Part shown: positions 1 through 7,496 of the stretch, piece after piece
Position numbering within the stretch: the first letter of the stretch is position 1
Layout of the letters: every line of letters starts with the position of its first letter
From: Mesorhizobium sp. AR07
Lineage (GTDB): Bacteria; Pseudomonadota; Alphaproteobacteria; Rhizobiales; Rhizobiaceae
DNA length: 64,000 nt
NCBI RefSeq assembly: GCF_024746815.1
Contig: NZ_CP080525.1
Location: 4,830,501-4,894,500, forward strand
Direction of reading: 5' to 3'
The notes under the pieces: model-generated
Told to the model about the DNA's origin: nothing
What the model saw: only the letters and a program-made list of their open reading frames with translations
The model's database searches: none
Program-made: the position numbers and the translations under genes

Positions 1-371
1 TCAACCGCTCGGCCTGGGGCCGCAAGGGCCGCATCGCCATCCAGATCTTCGGTTCGAGGGGGTCGATCCTGTTCGATCAGGAGCGGATGAACGAAATCCA
101 GCTCTATGTGACCGCTGATCGCCCGACCGAACAGGGCTATCGCACCATCCTGATGGCGCCGCACCACAAGCCCTACGACGCCTTCCTGCCGGCGCCCGGC
201 CATGGCCTAGGCTTCAACGATCTCAAGATCATCGAATGCCACGAATTGCTGACGCGGCTTGCCGGCAAGCCAGCGCGGGTCATCGAATTTGCCGAAGGAC
301 TGGAGATCGAGCGCACCGTGCATGCGATGGCGCGGTCGTTCGCGGAAAAGCGCTGGGTCGATGTGAGATAA
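1..371 (+). CDS. Gfo/Idh/MocA family oxidoreductase, C-terminal fragment (5' end outside window)
   Basis: The reading frame is open from base 3 and gives the last ~122 residues of a protein whose start lies upstream of the window. The tail carries GYRTILMAPHHKPY, PAPGHGLGFNDLKIIE and IERTVHAMARSF. From memory this is the C-terminal substrate-binding part of NAD(P)-dependent sugar/inositol dehydrogenases of the Gfo/Idh/MocA family. The Rossmann domain is not visible, so the cofactor and substrate cannot be judged. It ends 18 bp before the convergent WYL regulator. Family assignment is fairly safe; substrate unknown. Confidence 0.7.
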   Translation, partial: NRSAWGRKGRIAIQIFGSRGSILFDQERMNEIQLYVTADRPTEQGYRTILMAPHHKPYDAFLPAPGHGLGFNDLKIIECHELLTRLAGKPARVIEFAEGLEIERTVHAMARSFAEKRWVDVR

Positions 372-389
372 TATCCGCTTCGCGATGGA

Positions 390-1088
390 TCAGACGCCAG
401 CGGCCGGGTTCGTCTCCCAGCCGTTTACCCAGACCTGCCGCAAGCGATCGCCTTCGCCCTTGAAGCGCAGCCCCGTCGCCTGGCAATCCTCGATCCGGTC
501 ACTGCGGAAATTGCGGATCGCCTGGCGCAGCTCGCACCAGGCGACGATGTTGGCGGTCTCGGCGTAGTAGATCAGGGCGATCGGGCGGATGAGGCGCTCG
601 GAGGCGCGGCCAAGTTCGTCGCGATAGGAAAGGTCGAGCTTCTCCTCGTCGCGGATGGCGCGGCGCACCAGCGCCAGGTCGACGGCGCCGGCCGACGGCG
701 CGGCGAACCCCCACGCATGCAATGCATTGGCGTCGAAGGTCTGGCGCAAGGGCGGCGGTACCGCGCCTGCGATCTTGGCGCTGACGCGTTTTGCCGCCTG
801 CTTGAGTTCGCTGTCCCCCGTCCGCTCCAGCAGCGCGAGCGACAGAACGATCGCCTCCATCTCCTCGATCGAAAACATCAGCGGCGGCAGGTCGAAGCCT
901 GGGCGCAATATATAGCCGATGCCACGCCCGCCCTCGATCGGCACGCGCATCGCCTGCAGTGCGGCAATGTCGCGATAGACGGAGCGCACCGTCACCTCCA
1001 GTTGCTCGGCCATCATGGCCGCCGTCACCGGCTGCCTAGCCAGCCGCACGATCTGGATGATCTCGAACAGGCGTGACGCCTTGCGCAT
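390..1088 (-). CDS. YafY-type transcriptional regulator with HTH and WYL domains
   Basis: A 232-residue protein. The N-terminus (MRKASRLFEIIQIVRLARQP) begins a DeoR-like winged helix, with the recognition-helix region SVYRDIAALQAM. A C-terminal ligand-sensing WYL domain covers roughly residues 140-220 (LSYRDELG, RPIALIYY, WCELRQAIRNFRSDRI). I start at MRKASR because the domain begins immediately there; an upstream in-frame start would add ten residues with no homologous look. It is divergent from the LysE-family exporter, separated by about 130 bp, so control of that exporter or of itself is the simplest guess. Its ligand is unknown. Confidence 0.85.
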   Translation of the reverse strand: MRKASRLFEIIQIVRLARQPVTAAMMAEQLEVTVRSVYRDIAALQAMRVPIEGGRGIGYILRPGFDLPPLMFSIEEMEAIVLSLALLERTGDSELKQAAKRVSAKIAGAVPPPLRQTFDANALHAWGFAAPSAGAVDLALVRRAIRDEEKLDLSYRDELGRASERLIRPIALIYYAETANIVAWCELRQAIRNFRSDRIEDCQATGLRFKGEGDRLRQVWVNGWETNPAAGV

Positions 1089-1216
1089 TTCCTCACCAGC
1101 TCCGATCGCAACTGACACTACATCGTCAGTAGGGCTCGCCTATACGACTGCCTATCGACTTGAAAATCAACAGGTTCCTCGGTGGCTCAGCCGAGGCGAG
1201 GTGACAGGCAACTGAC

Positions 1217-1852
1217 ATGGGCTACGCGGAAAATCTCTGGCTGTTCTTCCTCCTCCTGTTCGGCATCATCGTCGTGCCCGGCATGGACATGCTGTTCGTG
1301 CTTGCCAATGCGCTGACCGGTGGCGGCAACAGAGGGCTTGCCGCCACCGGCGGCATCATGCTGGGCGGCATGGTGCATACGCTGAACGGCGCTGTCGGCG
1401 TGGGCCTGCTGATGCATTTCGTGCCGATCCTCTACAACCCGCTGCTGCTCGCCGGCACCGTCTACATGGCCTATATCGGCATGACTCTGATGCGCAGTTC
1501 GATCAAGGTCGGCAACGATGGGGCTGCCGGCAGCCGCTCCGCCTGGAAGGCGTTTCGCCAGGGGCTGGTGATCTGCCTGATCAATCCCAAAGCCTATCTC
1601 TTTGTCTTCGCGGTCTATCCGCAATTCTTGAAGCCGGCTTACGGTCCGATCTGGATGCAGGCGGCCATCATGGGATTGATGACGATCGCCGTGCAGTTCG
1701 CCGTCTATGGCGGGCTCGCCATATCAGCGGGGCGCAGCCGCAATCTGCTGGTCGCCAATCCCCGGGCGACGGCATTTGCCGGCCGGGCGGCCGGACTGCT
1801 TCTGGTCGTGGTTTCTGTGCTGACCGCCTGGGAAGGGTTGAGGGCAGCGTAG
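1217..1852 (+). CDS. LysE/RhtB family amino-acid exporter-like translocator
   Basis: A 211-residue inner-membrane protein with about six hydrophobic segments. The family signature near residue 15-50 is present: GIIVVPGMDMLFVLANALTGG followed by GIMLGGMVHT, the usual PGP-like motif and glycine-rich stretch. NPKAYLFVFAVYPQF matches the conserved NPK motif in the central helices. LysE/RhtB proteins export amino acids and related metabolites; the substrate cannot be told from sequence. It is divergent from the WYL regulator and is followed by an intergenic repeat that holds the ISAs1 insertions. Confidence 0.85.
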   Translation: MGYAENLWLFFLLLFGIIVVPGMDMLFVLANALTGGGNRGLAATGGIMLGGMVHTLNGAVGVGLLMHFVPILYNPLLLAGTVYMAYIGMTLMRSSIKVGNDGAAGSRSAWKAFRQGLVICLINPKAYLFVFAVYPQFLKPAYGPIWMQAAIMGLMTIAVQFAVYGGLAISAGRSRNLLVANPRATAFAGRAAGLLLVVVSVLTAWEGLRAA

Positions 1853-1892
1853 CATATAGATTCTTGCGAAGAGGACCCCCACCCTAACCCTC

Positions 1893-1902
1893 CCCACAAG
1901 GG
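1893..1902. repeat. 10-bp target-site duplication, left copy, of ISAs1-family element A
   Basis: CCCACAAGGG directly abuts the left terminal inverted repeat; the same 10 bp follow the right end at 3099-3108. Confidence 0.9.
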
Positions 1903-3098
1903 CAGGGCTATCGCATATGAGTGATAAGGCTGATGAGGTCTTGATCGGCCCATCGTGCTTTGAGTCGTTTGTGGCTGAGCGGGATGTTTTCCGGGTCGGC
2001 TCTAAGGATGTTGAGAGTAAGGCGCCGAAGTATGGCGTGGTTTGCCGGCGCGTTGTTCTTGCGACCCCTGATGCGATCTTCGCAGAGCAGGACGTCGAGT
2101 TGCCAGTGCAGCTCATTCTCTATGCTCCAGTGGCGGCGAACGGAGGCGATCAGTTCTTTGGCCGGCATTGTGCGCGACAACGCATAGCAGCGGACCTTGT
2201 GGGTGGTCTTGCCATCGACGGTGCGCCAGCTTTCGACACGGCCGACGGCGCAAAGGTCGACGAGCGCGTTCTGGCCCGGCGTCTGGGCGAAGGGGACGAC
2301 GAAAGCACGGCGCACCTCGTGGCGGCCATGGGCATCCTCGTCGACCTGATGGAACCTGGTTCTTTTGCTCGCAGCTGCCGCGTCGAGGGCGGCATTGGCC
2401 TGTACTGCCAGTTTCGACTGGTTGCCCTTGATGGCCAGCACATAGTTGCCGCCACCTTCGCGGATGGTCTTGGTCATGCGGCGATGGCAGTGCAAGGCAT
2501 CGCCGGTGACGGTCAACCCCTTGAGCGACAACAGCTTGAGCGCCTCGATCGCAGCCTCGACCTCGCCACCCTTGTGTGCCACGACCTGAGCCAGGCTCAT
2601 GAAGGTGTCGCAGGCAAAGACTGTAACCACCAGCGGCGGCATGTGGGCGCAGCCCTTGGCGTAGGCGCGCCTGAGGCTCTTGCCGTCGACGGCGACTTGG
2701 CCTTTCGGCACATCGATGTGCGCCTGTGTGCCGAAGGCGGCCATGAAGCGCATGAAGGCGGCGTTGAAGGCCACCGGATCGAGTGCGGCCAGCACCCGGC
2801 TGAAGGTGTCGTGGCTGGGCACGCCGTGCTTGAGGGGGATGAACTGCCGCAACAGATCGAGCCGCGACTTGGCAAACAGCACCATCTCCGTGCAGTGCGT
2901 CGCTCCGCAAAGCACCGCCGCCAGCGCCACGAACAAAATCTCTGGCAATTCGTGCTGGGCCGTGAAGTCTCGAGGGTCCGGAACCTCGTCGAATATATCC
3001 ACAAACACCATCATGACCTCCTGTCTTCAAGAGGTCCGTCAGAATCAATTTCTCTCCACCACGCAAGTGACCCGATCTACTCATGTGCGATTCCCCTG
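1903..3098 (-). mobile_element. ISAs1-family insertion sequence A (1196 bp)
   Basis: Terminal inverted repeats are CAGGGCTATCGCATATGAGT at 1903-1922 and, read inward from 3098, CAGGGGAATCGCACATGAGT. The element is bounded by perfect 10-bp direct repeats (CCCACAAGGG). It carries one intact transposase gene on the minus strand, whose final codons (Thr-His-Met-Arg-stop) lie inside the terminal repeat. The intact ORF and perfect duplication suggest a fairly recent insertion. Confidence 0.93.
1908..3014 (-). CDS. ISAs1-family DDE transposase (element A)
   Basis: A full-length 368-residue transposase. Characteristic blocks are DPRDFTAQHELPEILFVALAAVLCGA near the N-terminus, SHDTFSRVLAALDP, AVDGKSLRRAYAKG (first catalytic Asp), TGDALHCHRRM (second Asp) and HWSIENELHWQLDVLLCEDR (catalytic Glu region). 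A GGAGG Shine-Dalgarno lies 2 nt before this ATG and 5 nt before a second ATG at 3011, so 3011 may be the real start. The protein is clearly homologous to, but diverged from, the transposase of element B next door, so the two are different IS species of one family. Confidence 0.93.
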   Translation of the reverse strand: MMVFVDIFDEVPDPRDFTAQHELPEILFVALAAVLCGATHCTEMVLFAKSRLDLLRQFIPLKHGVPSHDTFSRVLAALDPVAFNAAFMRFMAAFGTQAHIDVPKGQVAVDGKSLRRAYAKGCAHMPPLVVTVFACDTFMSLAQVVAHKGGEVEAAIEALKLLSLKGLTVTGDALHCHRRMTKTIREGGGNYVLAIKGNQSKLAVQANAALDAAAASKRTRFHQVDEDAHGRHEVRRAFVVPFAQTPGQNALVDLCAVGRVESWRTVDGKTTHKVRCYALSRTMPAKELIASVRRHWSIENELHWQLDVLLCEDRIRGRKNNAPANHAILRRLTLNILRADPENIPLSHKRLKARWADQDLISLITHMR

Positions 3099-3108
3099 CC
3101 CACAAGGG
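3099..3108. repeat. 10-bp target-site duplication, right copy, of element A
   Basis: CCCACAAGGG, identical to 1893-1902. Confidence 0.9.
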
Positions 3109-3194
3109 GGAGGGAATGCCGCCGCACGCTACCCGTTCTTTGGGGTCGAAACGTCGGCGAGTTGCGGAGGTCAACGCCTACCAAGTCTCCCTCC

Positions 3195-3204
3195 CCCTTG
3201 TGGG
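3195..3204. repeat. 10-bp target-site duplication, left copy, of element B
   Basis: CCCTTGTGGG, identical to 4399-4408 and the exact reverse complement of element A's target site. Confidence 0.9.
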
Positions 3205-4398
3205 CAGGGGAATCGCATTTGAGTAAAAGTAGGTCTTGCGGACTGTGGAAAGGTTGATTCTTTAGGGGCTTTGTCTTTGAAGGAGAGGCCCAATGCCATT
3301 GCTGCTTTCGATTTTGCGGGAAGTACAAGACCCGCGTGACGTCAACGCGCGTCATGATCTGGCGGAGCTTCTGTTTTTGGCCTTGGCTGCGACGTTGTGC
3401 GGCGCCAAAAGCTGCGTGGATATTGCCGATTTCGTCGAGGGTCAGGAAGAAGAGCTGAAAGAGATCGTGGTGCTGGAGCATGGCTGTCCGAGCCACGACA
3501 CGTTCAGCCGGGTGTTTCGACTTCTCGATGCCGATGAGCTTGCGCGCAGCTTTGCCGGCTTCATGGCGGCGCTGCGCCAAACGCTCGGACTTTCGCCGCC
3601 ACGCGGCGTGGTGGCAGTCGACGGCAAGGCGTTGCGGCGCGGCTATGCGAAGGGGCGGGCTTTCATGCCACCTTTGGTGGTGAGCGTGTGGGACGCCGAG
3701 ACGAGGCTGTCGATTGCCGCTGCCCGCGCGCCTGAGGGCGACGAGGTCAAAGCCACGCTGGATCTTCTGAAGAGCTTGGATTTGAAGGGCTGTACAGTGA
3801 CGGCCGATGCGCTGCACTGCCGCCCCGACACCGCCAAGGCGCTGATCGGCAAGAAGGCGCATTATGCGCTGGGGCTGAAGCCCAATCGTCCCAAGCTGTT
3901 TGCCGCGGCCGAACGAAGCTTCGCCCAAGCCGGCGAGATCGCGTTCTTTGAGACCAGCGACAGCGCGCATGGCCGCACCGAGACGCGAAGGGCTTCGGTC
4001 CTGCCGCTCAAGCGGCTGCTCGACCTGCCGGGCTTTCCCGGCCTCAAGGCGATCGGACGCATTGAGGCCTCTCGCAGCGTGGCAGGCGGCAAATCCAGTA
4101 CCTCCGTGCGCTATGTCGCGCTCTCCAAAGTGCTTACCCCTAAAAGACTGGCCGAGACGCTCAGAGCACATTGGACAATCGAGAACCAGTTGCATTGGAG
4201 CCTCGACGTCGTCTTCCATGAGGACGACGCTCGCTCCCGCAAGGACAACGCCCCGCAAAACCTCGCCGTCATCAGACGCCTCGCGCAAAACATCTTGCAA
4301 GCCCATCCTCTCGACAAACCCATCGCAAGCAAAATGCGCAGAGCCAGATGGAACAAAGACTTCTTCTTCCAGCTCTTTACTCATATGCGATAGCCCTG
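3205..4398 (+). mobile_element. ISAs1-family insertion sequence B (1194 bp)
   Basis: The left terminal repeat is CAGGGGAATCGCATTTGAGT at 3205-3224. The right one, read inward from 4398, is CAGGGCTATCGCATATGAGT. Perfect 10-bp direct repeats CCCTTGTGGG flank it. It carries one intact transposase on the plus strand. Each element has one CTATCGCATATGAGT end (after the transposase stop) and one GAATCGCA end (before the transposase start), so the ends of A and B are interchangeable in type. Confidence 0.93.
3293..4393 (+). CDS. ISAs1-family DDE transposase (element B)
   Basis: An intact 366-residue transposase with the same architecture as element A: DPRDVNARHDLAELLFLALAATLCGA, SHDTFSRVFRLLDA, AVDGKALRRGYAKG, TADALHCRPDTAK and HWTIENQLHWSLDVVFHEDD. 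These supply the Asp-Asp-Glu set. The start ATG follows GGAGAGGCCCA. The C-terminus FTHMR-stop is encoded in the right terminal repeat, as in element A. Sequence divergence from A is large enough (many substitutions throughout) that neither is a recent duplicate of the other. Confidence 0.93.
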   Translation: MPLLLSILREVQDPRDVNARHDLAELLFLALAATLCGAKSCVDIADFVEGQEEELKEIVVLEHGCPSHDTFSRVFRLLDADELARSFAGFMAALRQTLGLSPPRGVVAVDGKALRRGYAKGRAFMPPLVVSVWDAETRLSIAAARAPEGDEVKATLDLLKSLDLKGCTVTADALHCRPDTAKALIGKKAHYALGLKPNRPKLFAAAERSFAQAGEIAFFETSDSAHGRTETRRASVLPLKRLLDLPGFPGLKAIGRIEASRSVAGGKSSTSVRYVALSKVLTPKRLAETLRAHWTIENQLHWSLDVVFHEDDARSRKDNAPQNLAVIRRLAQNILQAHPLDKPIASKMRRARWNKDFFFQLFTHMR

Positions 4399-4408
4399 CC
4401 CTTGTGGG
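4399..4408. repeat. 10-bp target-site duplication, right copy, of element B
   Basis: CCCTTGTGGG directly after the right inverted repeat, matching 3195-3204. Confidence 0.9.
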
Positions 4409-4460
4409 GAGGGATTAAGGGTGGGGGTATTCGTAGGGTTGGGGCCCGTGCGATTTGCCC

Positions 4461-5552
4461 TCAAGCGGCTCCCTGCCGGCTGTCGATCATGGCGCGGCGC
4501 ACCGAGCGGCGCCATTCGACGGCGCCGGCAAGGCCGTGCAGCACAGTCTCGGTGGTCGCCCAGTCGATGCAGCCATCGGTGATGCTCTGGCCGTAGACCA
4601 GCGGCTTGCCGGGCACCACGTCCTGGCGACCGGCGACGAGATTGCTCTCGATCATGACGCCGATGATGCGCTCGTCGCCCGCCGCGACCTGGCCTGCTAC
4701 ATCGGCCGCCACCTTGGGCTGGTTCTCGGGCTTCTTGCCTGAGTTGGCATGGCTGACATCGATCATCAGCCTGGGCGCCACGCCGATGCGGGCGAGTTCC
4801 GTCGAGGCAGCCTCGACGTTCGTCGCGTCATAATTGGGCGCAACACCGCCGCGCAGGATGACGTGGCAGTCTTCGTTGCCGGTGGTCGTCGCGATGCCGC
4901 TGCGACCGCCCTTGGTCACCGCCATGAAATGATGCGGCTGGGCGGCGGATTTCACCGCCTCGGCGGCGATCCGCAGATTGCCGTCGGTGCCGTTCTTGAA
5001 ACCAACCGGGCAGGAGAGACCCGATGCGAGTTCGCGGTGTATCTGGCTCTCGGTCGTGCGCGCGCCGATGGCGCCCCAGGCGACGAGGTCGGCAATGTAT
5101 TGCGGCGTGGTCATATCGAGGAATTCTGTCGCCGCAGGCAGGCCGAGATTGTTGACGGCCGAAAGCACGTTGCGCGCCATCCTCAGCCCCTTGTCGATGT
5201 TGAAGCTGCCGTCGAGGTCGGGATCGTTGATCAGGCCCTTCCAGCCGACCGTCGTGCGCGGCTTCTCGAAATAGACCCGCATCACGATCTCCAGCCGGTC
5301 CGCCAGGCTCTCGCGTAGCGCCGCCAGACGGCTGGCATAGTCCACGGCGGCGACCGGGTCGTGGATCGAACACGGGCCGACGATGACGAGCAGCCGATCG
5401 TCGGTGCCGGTCAAGATGGCGTGGATCGCGTTGCGTGACCCGGTCACGGTGCGCGTCGCCGTCAGCGTGCGCGGGATCTCCCGCATCACCTGGTCCGGCG
5501 TACTCAATTCCCTGATTTCCTTGACCCGAAGATCATCTGTGGTGGTCAACAC
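4461..5552 (-). CDS. aroG: class I 3-deoxy-7-phosphoheptulonate (DAHP) synthase
   Basis: 363 residues. It condenses phosphoenolpyruvate with erythrose-4-phosphate in the first step of the shikimate pathway. AroG/F/H-type signatures in order: LLVIVGPCSIHDP, MRVYFEKPRTTVGWKGLINDP, ATEFLDMTTPQYIADLVAWGAIGARTTESQ, VGFKNGTDGN, LRGGVAPNYD, IDVSHANSGKKPE, VMIESNL and YGQSITDGC. The start is GTG with AGGAG about 9 nt upstream; no ATG is available. The gene is preceded by a 26-codon leader with consecutive aromatic codons and a terminator hairpin, so it is very likely controlled by ribosome-mediated attenuation. Downstream it runs into the IS-bearing repeat. Confidence 0.96.
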   Translation of the reverse strand: MLTTTDDLRVKEIRELSTPDQVMREIPRTLTATRTVTGSRNAIHAILTGTDDRLLVIVGPCSIHDPVAAVDYASRLAALRESLADRLEIVMRVYFEKPRTTVGWKGLINDPDLDGSFNIDKGLRMARNVLSAVNNLGLPAATEFLDMTTPQYIADLVAWGAIGARTTESQIHRELASGLSCPVGFKNGTDGNLRIAAEAVKSAAQPHHFMAVTKGGRSGIATTTGNEDCHVILRGGVAPNYDATNVEAASTELARIGVAPRLMIDVSHANSGKKPENQPKVAADVAGQVAAGDERIIGVMIESNLVAGRQDVVPGKPLVYGQSITDGCIDWATTETVLHGLAGAVEWRRSVRRAMIDSRQGAA

Positions 5553-5587
5553 GGCTTTCTGCTCCTGATTGGGAGACCTGCCGGCTG

Positions 5588-5616
5588 AAACAAAAAAGCC
5601 GCCAGGTCTGGCGGCT
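5588..5616 (-). terminator. attenuator terminator upstream of aroG
   Basis: On the minus strand AGCCGCCA-GACC-TGGCGGCT is followed by TTTTTTGTTT, a textbook intrinsic terminator ending about 36 nt before the aroG start codon. Its 5' arm GCCGCCAG can instead pair with CTGGCGGC at 5663-5670, inside the leader-peptide gene. That segment can itself pair with CCGCCA at 5694-5699, just before the aromatic codons. These are the mutually exclusive 1:2, 2:3 and 3:4 pairings of an attenuator. Confidence 0.9.
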
Positions 5617-5640
5617 GTTCGGATTTCGTTGCTGCAATCT

Positions 5641-5721
5641 TCAGATCGAGCGCAATCCTCCCGCCGCCAGCGAGCTCCTAAAGTACCAATACGTGGCGGT
5701 CAGGTTGATCATGAGGCTCAT
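5641..5721 (-). CDS. aroG leader peptide with Tyr-Trp-Tyr-Phe codons
   Basis: A 26-codon ORF beginning MSLMINL, with TATYWYFRSSLAAGG in its middle, and stopping 25 nt before the terminator hairpin. Four consecutive aromatic codons (TAT TGG TAC TTT) sense charged tRNA-Tyr, -Trp and -Phe, the end products of the pathway that DAHP synthase starts. A second in-frame ATG at 5712 is an alternative start; neither has a strong Shine-Dalgarno. Stalling on YWYF would cover the CCGCCA segment and free CTGGCGGC to form the antiterminator. Confidence 0.85.
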   Translation of the reverse strand: MSLMINLTATYWYFRSSLAAGGLRSI

Positions 5722-5807
5722 ATAGTCGAAGCGGAGGCGCTTGTCACGCGTCTGATGAGGCTACTGACGTAGCAAAGGGTCGGGCCCAACGTGTAGCGCA
5801 GAGCGGT

Positions 5808-6230
5808 TCATGCAGTCCAGGGATCGAAGAGTTCAATTCCAAAGCCTTCGAAATCCTTCTTGTTACGCGTTGCCAAGGTGAGCTCCTGCGCAATCGCCGT
5901 GGCTGCGATCAGGCCGTCCATCGACGACAGACCGCGACCGCGACGCTTCGCAAGGCCCATCAGGTCGCCCCAGGCGAAGGCAACCGGTTCGTCCACCGGA
6001 AGAACCCTCTGCTCGAAGCGTTGCGGCAGGTCCCGAGCGAGCCATTCGGCCAGTGCCTCGCGTTTCCGGCCCTCATCCATGAGGGCGACGCCGCGCCGGA
6101 TCTCGGCGATCGACACGACGCTGATGAATGAGCGGTCCTCATCGAGCCCGTCCAGCCAGTCCAGAACGCGTGCGTCCGGCGCCGGCCTTGTCACCTCGGA
6201 CAGGACATTCGTATCGAGCAGTAGCCTCAC
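5808..6230 (-). CDS. PIN-domain toxin, VapC family
   Basis: A 140-residue PIN-domain ribonuclease. The acidic active-site residues are visible: Asp in LLLDTNVLSE at the N-terminus, Glu in SIAEIRRG, Asp in GLSSMDGLIAATA, and a C-terminal TRNKKDFEGFGIELFDPW typical of this group. VapC toxins cleave tRNA or rRNA until bound by the antitoxin. The start is GTG, overlapping the antitoxin stop by 4 nt (GTGA), so the two are translationally coupled. Only the antitoxin type differs from a classic VapBC pair: it looks Phd/YefM-like. Confidence 0.9.
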   Translation of the reverse strand: MRLLLDTNVLSEVTRPAPDARVLDWLDGLDEDRSFISVVSIAEIRRGVALMDEGRKREALAEWLARDLPQRFEQRVLPVDEPVAFAWGDLMGLAKRRGRGLSSMDGLIAATAIAQELTLATRNKKDFEGFGIELFDPWTA

Positions 6231-6493
6231 AGCGGCAGATCACGCGGCTCGTCGCGCTGACGCTCAAGGTCGAGATCGGCGCCGCGCAGCGGCGACTCCA
6301 GCAGGAACTCCGCAAGCGTACCCTTGCGCGCGGTCTTCCGCTGCCATTCCTCGGCCGAGACGACAACCACGCTTGGTTTTCCGTTTCTGGTGATCGTCTG
6401 CGGCGAAGACTGCGCGCGCTCGATAACCTCCGAGAGCCGAGCCTTTGCCCCAGCGACCGTCCAGTTGGTACCCTCTTTGGGCGCAGATAGCAT
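6227..6493 (-). CDS. Phd/YefM-family antitoxin
   Basis: An 88-residue protein whose first half (TNWTVAGAKARLSEVIERAQ, then PQTITRNGKPSVVVVSAEEW) is the Phd/YefM DNA-binding antitoxin fold. The C-terminal part (LAEFLLESPLRGADLDLERQ) is the likely toxin-binding tail. I chose the ATG with GGAGG 5 nt upstream; an in-frame start 60 nt further out has no better support. It precedes and overlaps the PIN toxin. The promoter-proximal tandem GATGGTCAGAATGGTCATGG is a possible autoregulatory operator, which is only inference. Confidence 0.87.
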   Translation of the reverse strand: MLSAPKEGTNWTVAGAKARLSEVIERAQSSPQTITRNGKPSVVVVSAEEWQRKTARKGTLAEFLLESPLRGADLDLERQRDEPRDLPL

Positions 6494-6678
6494 CGCGACC
6501 TCCATGACCATTCTGACCATCTTGACTATATGGGAATGGCGATGCGGCGGCAACAGGGGAGGGCCCTTCAGCCCGGATGTCTTGGTGAGGTGAGCCGATC
6601 ACGCCGGCGCTGATATTCGGGTCAGCTCGGCCACTGCATGGCCGAACTGCTTCTGGACATGAGGCTACTCGGTTGAGA

Positions 6679-7473
6679 CTACTCGCCGACCACTCCGGCG
6701 ATGTTCTGGTCGTAGTCGACCAGCGACCCGGTCATGACGCCGGCTTGCGGGCTGATCATGTAGGTGATCAGCCGAGCGAGTTGCGCCGGTTTGACCAACT
6801 GGCCCATCGGCTGCGCGGCTTCGGCCTTCTCCAGCCAGTCGTCGGGCGCGTCATGCCAATTCTTCTGCACGATCGCCTCGCCCTCGGTGTCCATCCAGCC
6901 GGGCAGCACCGCGTTGCAGCGGATGCGATTCTTTCGATAGGAGCTGGCGACATTCTTGGTCAGCGTCATCAACGCGCCCTTGCTGGTCGAATAGGGCGTC
7001 AGGAACGACTGGCCGGCATGTGCCGACATCGACAGCACATTGACGATCGAGCCTGGCGCCTTGTTATCGAGCAAATGCGCGACCACGCCCTGCATCAGGA
7101 AAAACGGCCCGCGCACGTTGGTGTCGAAAATAGTGTCGAAAAGCTCTTCGCTCGTTTCGACCAGCGAACCGCGCGCCGATGTGGCGGCGGCATTGACCAG
7201 CGCGTTGATGGTGCCGAAATGCGAGATCGCGGTAGCGACCGCACGCTTGCAGTCGGCCACCTTCGAGACGTCGGCGCTGATGAAGATGGCGTCGACGCCC
7301 AATTTCTTGAAATGGGCGACAGCCTTGTCGCCCTTCTCCTGCGAGCGGCCGATGAGCGCCAGCGCCCGGCAGCCCTCGTCGGCCAGCGCCTCGGCGACGG
7401 CGAAGCCGATGCCTTGCGCGCCGCCGGTGACGATGGCGCGCGTTTCACGATTGCGATCGGCTGATGCGCTCAT
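6679..7473 (-). CDS. SDR family NAD(P)-dependent oxidoreductase
   Basis: 264 residues of the short-chain dehydrogenase/reductase fold. Nucleotide-binding TGGAQGIGFAVAEAL is at residues ~16-30, the LVNAAA motif at about residue 90, and the catalytic Ser (VLSMSAHAG) and Tyr-x-x-x-Lys (PYSTSKGAL) at about 145-165. C-terminal NAVLPGWMDTEGE is usual. It is last in a five-gene minus-strand run (binding protein, permease, ATPase, IolG-like dehydrogenase, this gene), 23 bp after the dehydrogenase. It probably acts on the same imported polyol or a product of it; the substrate is not known. Confidence 0.87.
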   Translation of the reverse strand: MSASADRNRETRAIVTGGAQGIGFAVAEALADEGCRALALIGRSQEKGDKAVAHFKKLGVDAIFISADVSKVADCKRAVATAISHFGTINALVNAAATSARGSLVETSEELFDTIFDTNVRGPFFLMQGVVAHLLDNKAPGSIVNVLSMSAHAGQSFLTPYSTSKGALMTLTKNVASSYRKNRIRCNAVLPGWMDTEGEAIVQKNWHDAPDDWLEKAEAAQPMGQLVKPAQLARLITYMISPQAGVMTGSLVDYDQNIAGVVGE

Positions 7474-7496
7474 CGCTCTGCTCCTGTGCCTGGGTT

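Larger units (their letters stand above)
1876..4435. repeat. palindromic intergenic repeat interrupted by two IS elements
   Basis: The outer flanks are inverted copies: CCCACCCTAACCCTCCCCAC on the left (from about 1879) and its near-complement ending in AAGGGTGGGGG on the right. The 86-bp core between the two IS elements (3109-3194) starts GGAGGGA and ends TCCCTCC. Removing both elements and one copy of each target duplication rebuilds one palindromic element with arms of the type CCCTCCCCACAAGGGGGAGGG. This looks like a dispersed rhizobial intergenic repeat. Confidence 0.75.

Noticed and set aside
1917..3257. 446-codon open frame opposite the element A transposase
   Set aside because: Shadow frame; it runs out through the terminal repeat and across the second target site into element B, which no real gene would do.
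1903..4398. Composite transposon formed by the two IS elements
   Set aside because: Each element has its own perfect target duplication, the two transposases are strongly diverged, and only 86 bp of repeat DNA plus the target copies lie between them. Two independent insertions explain it better.
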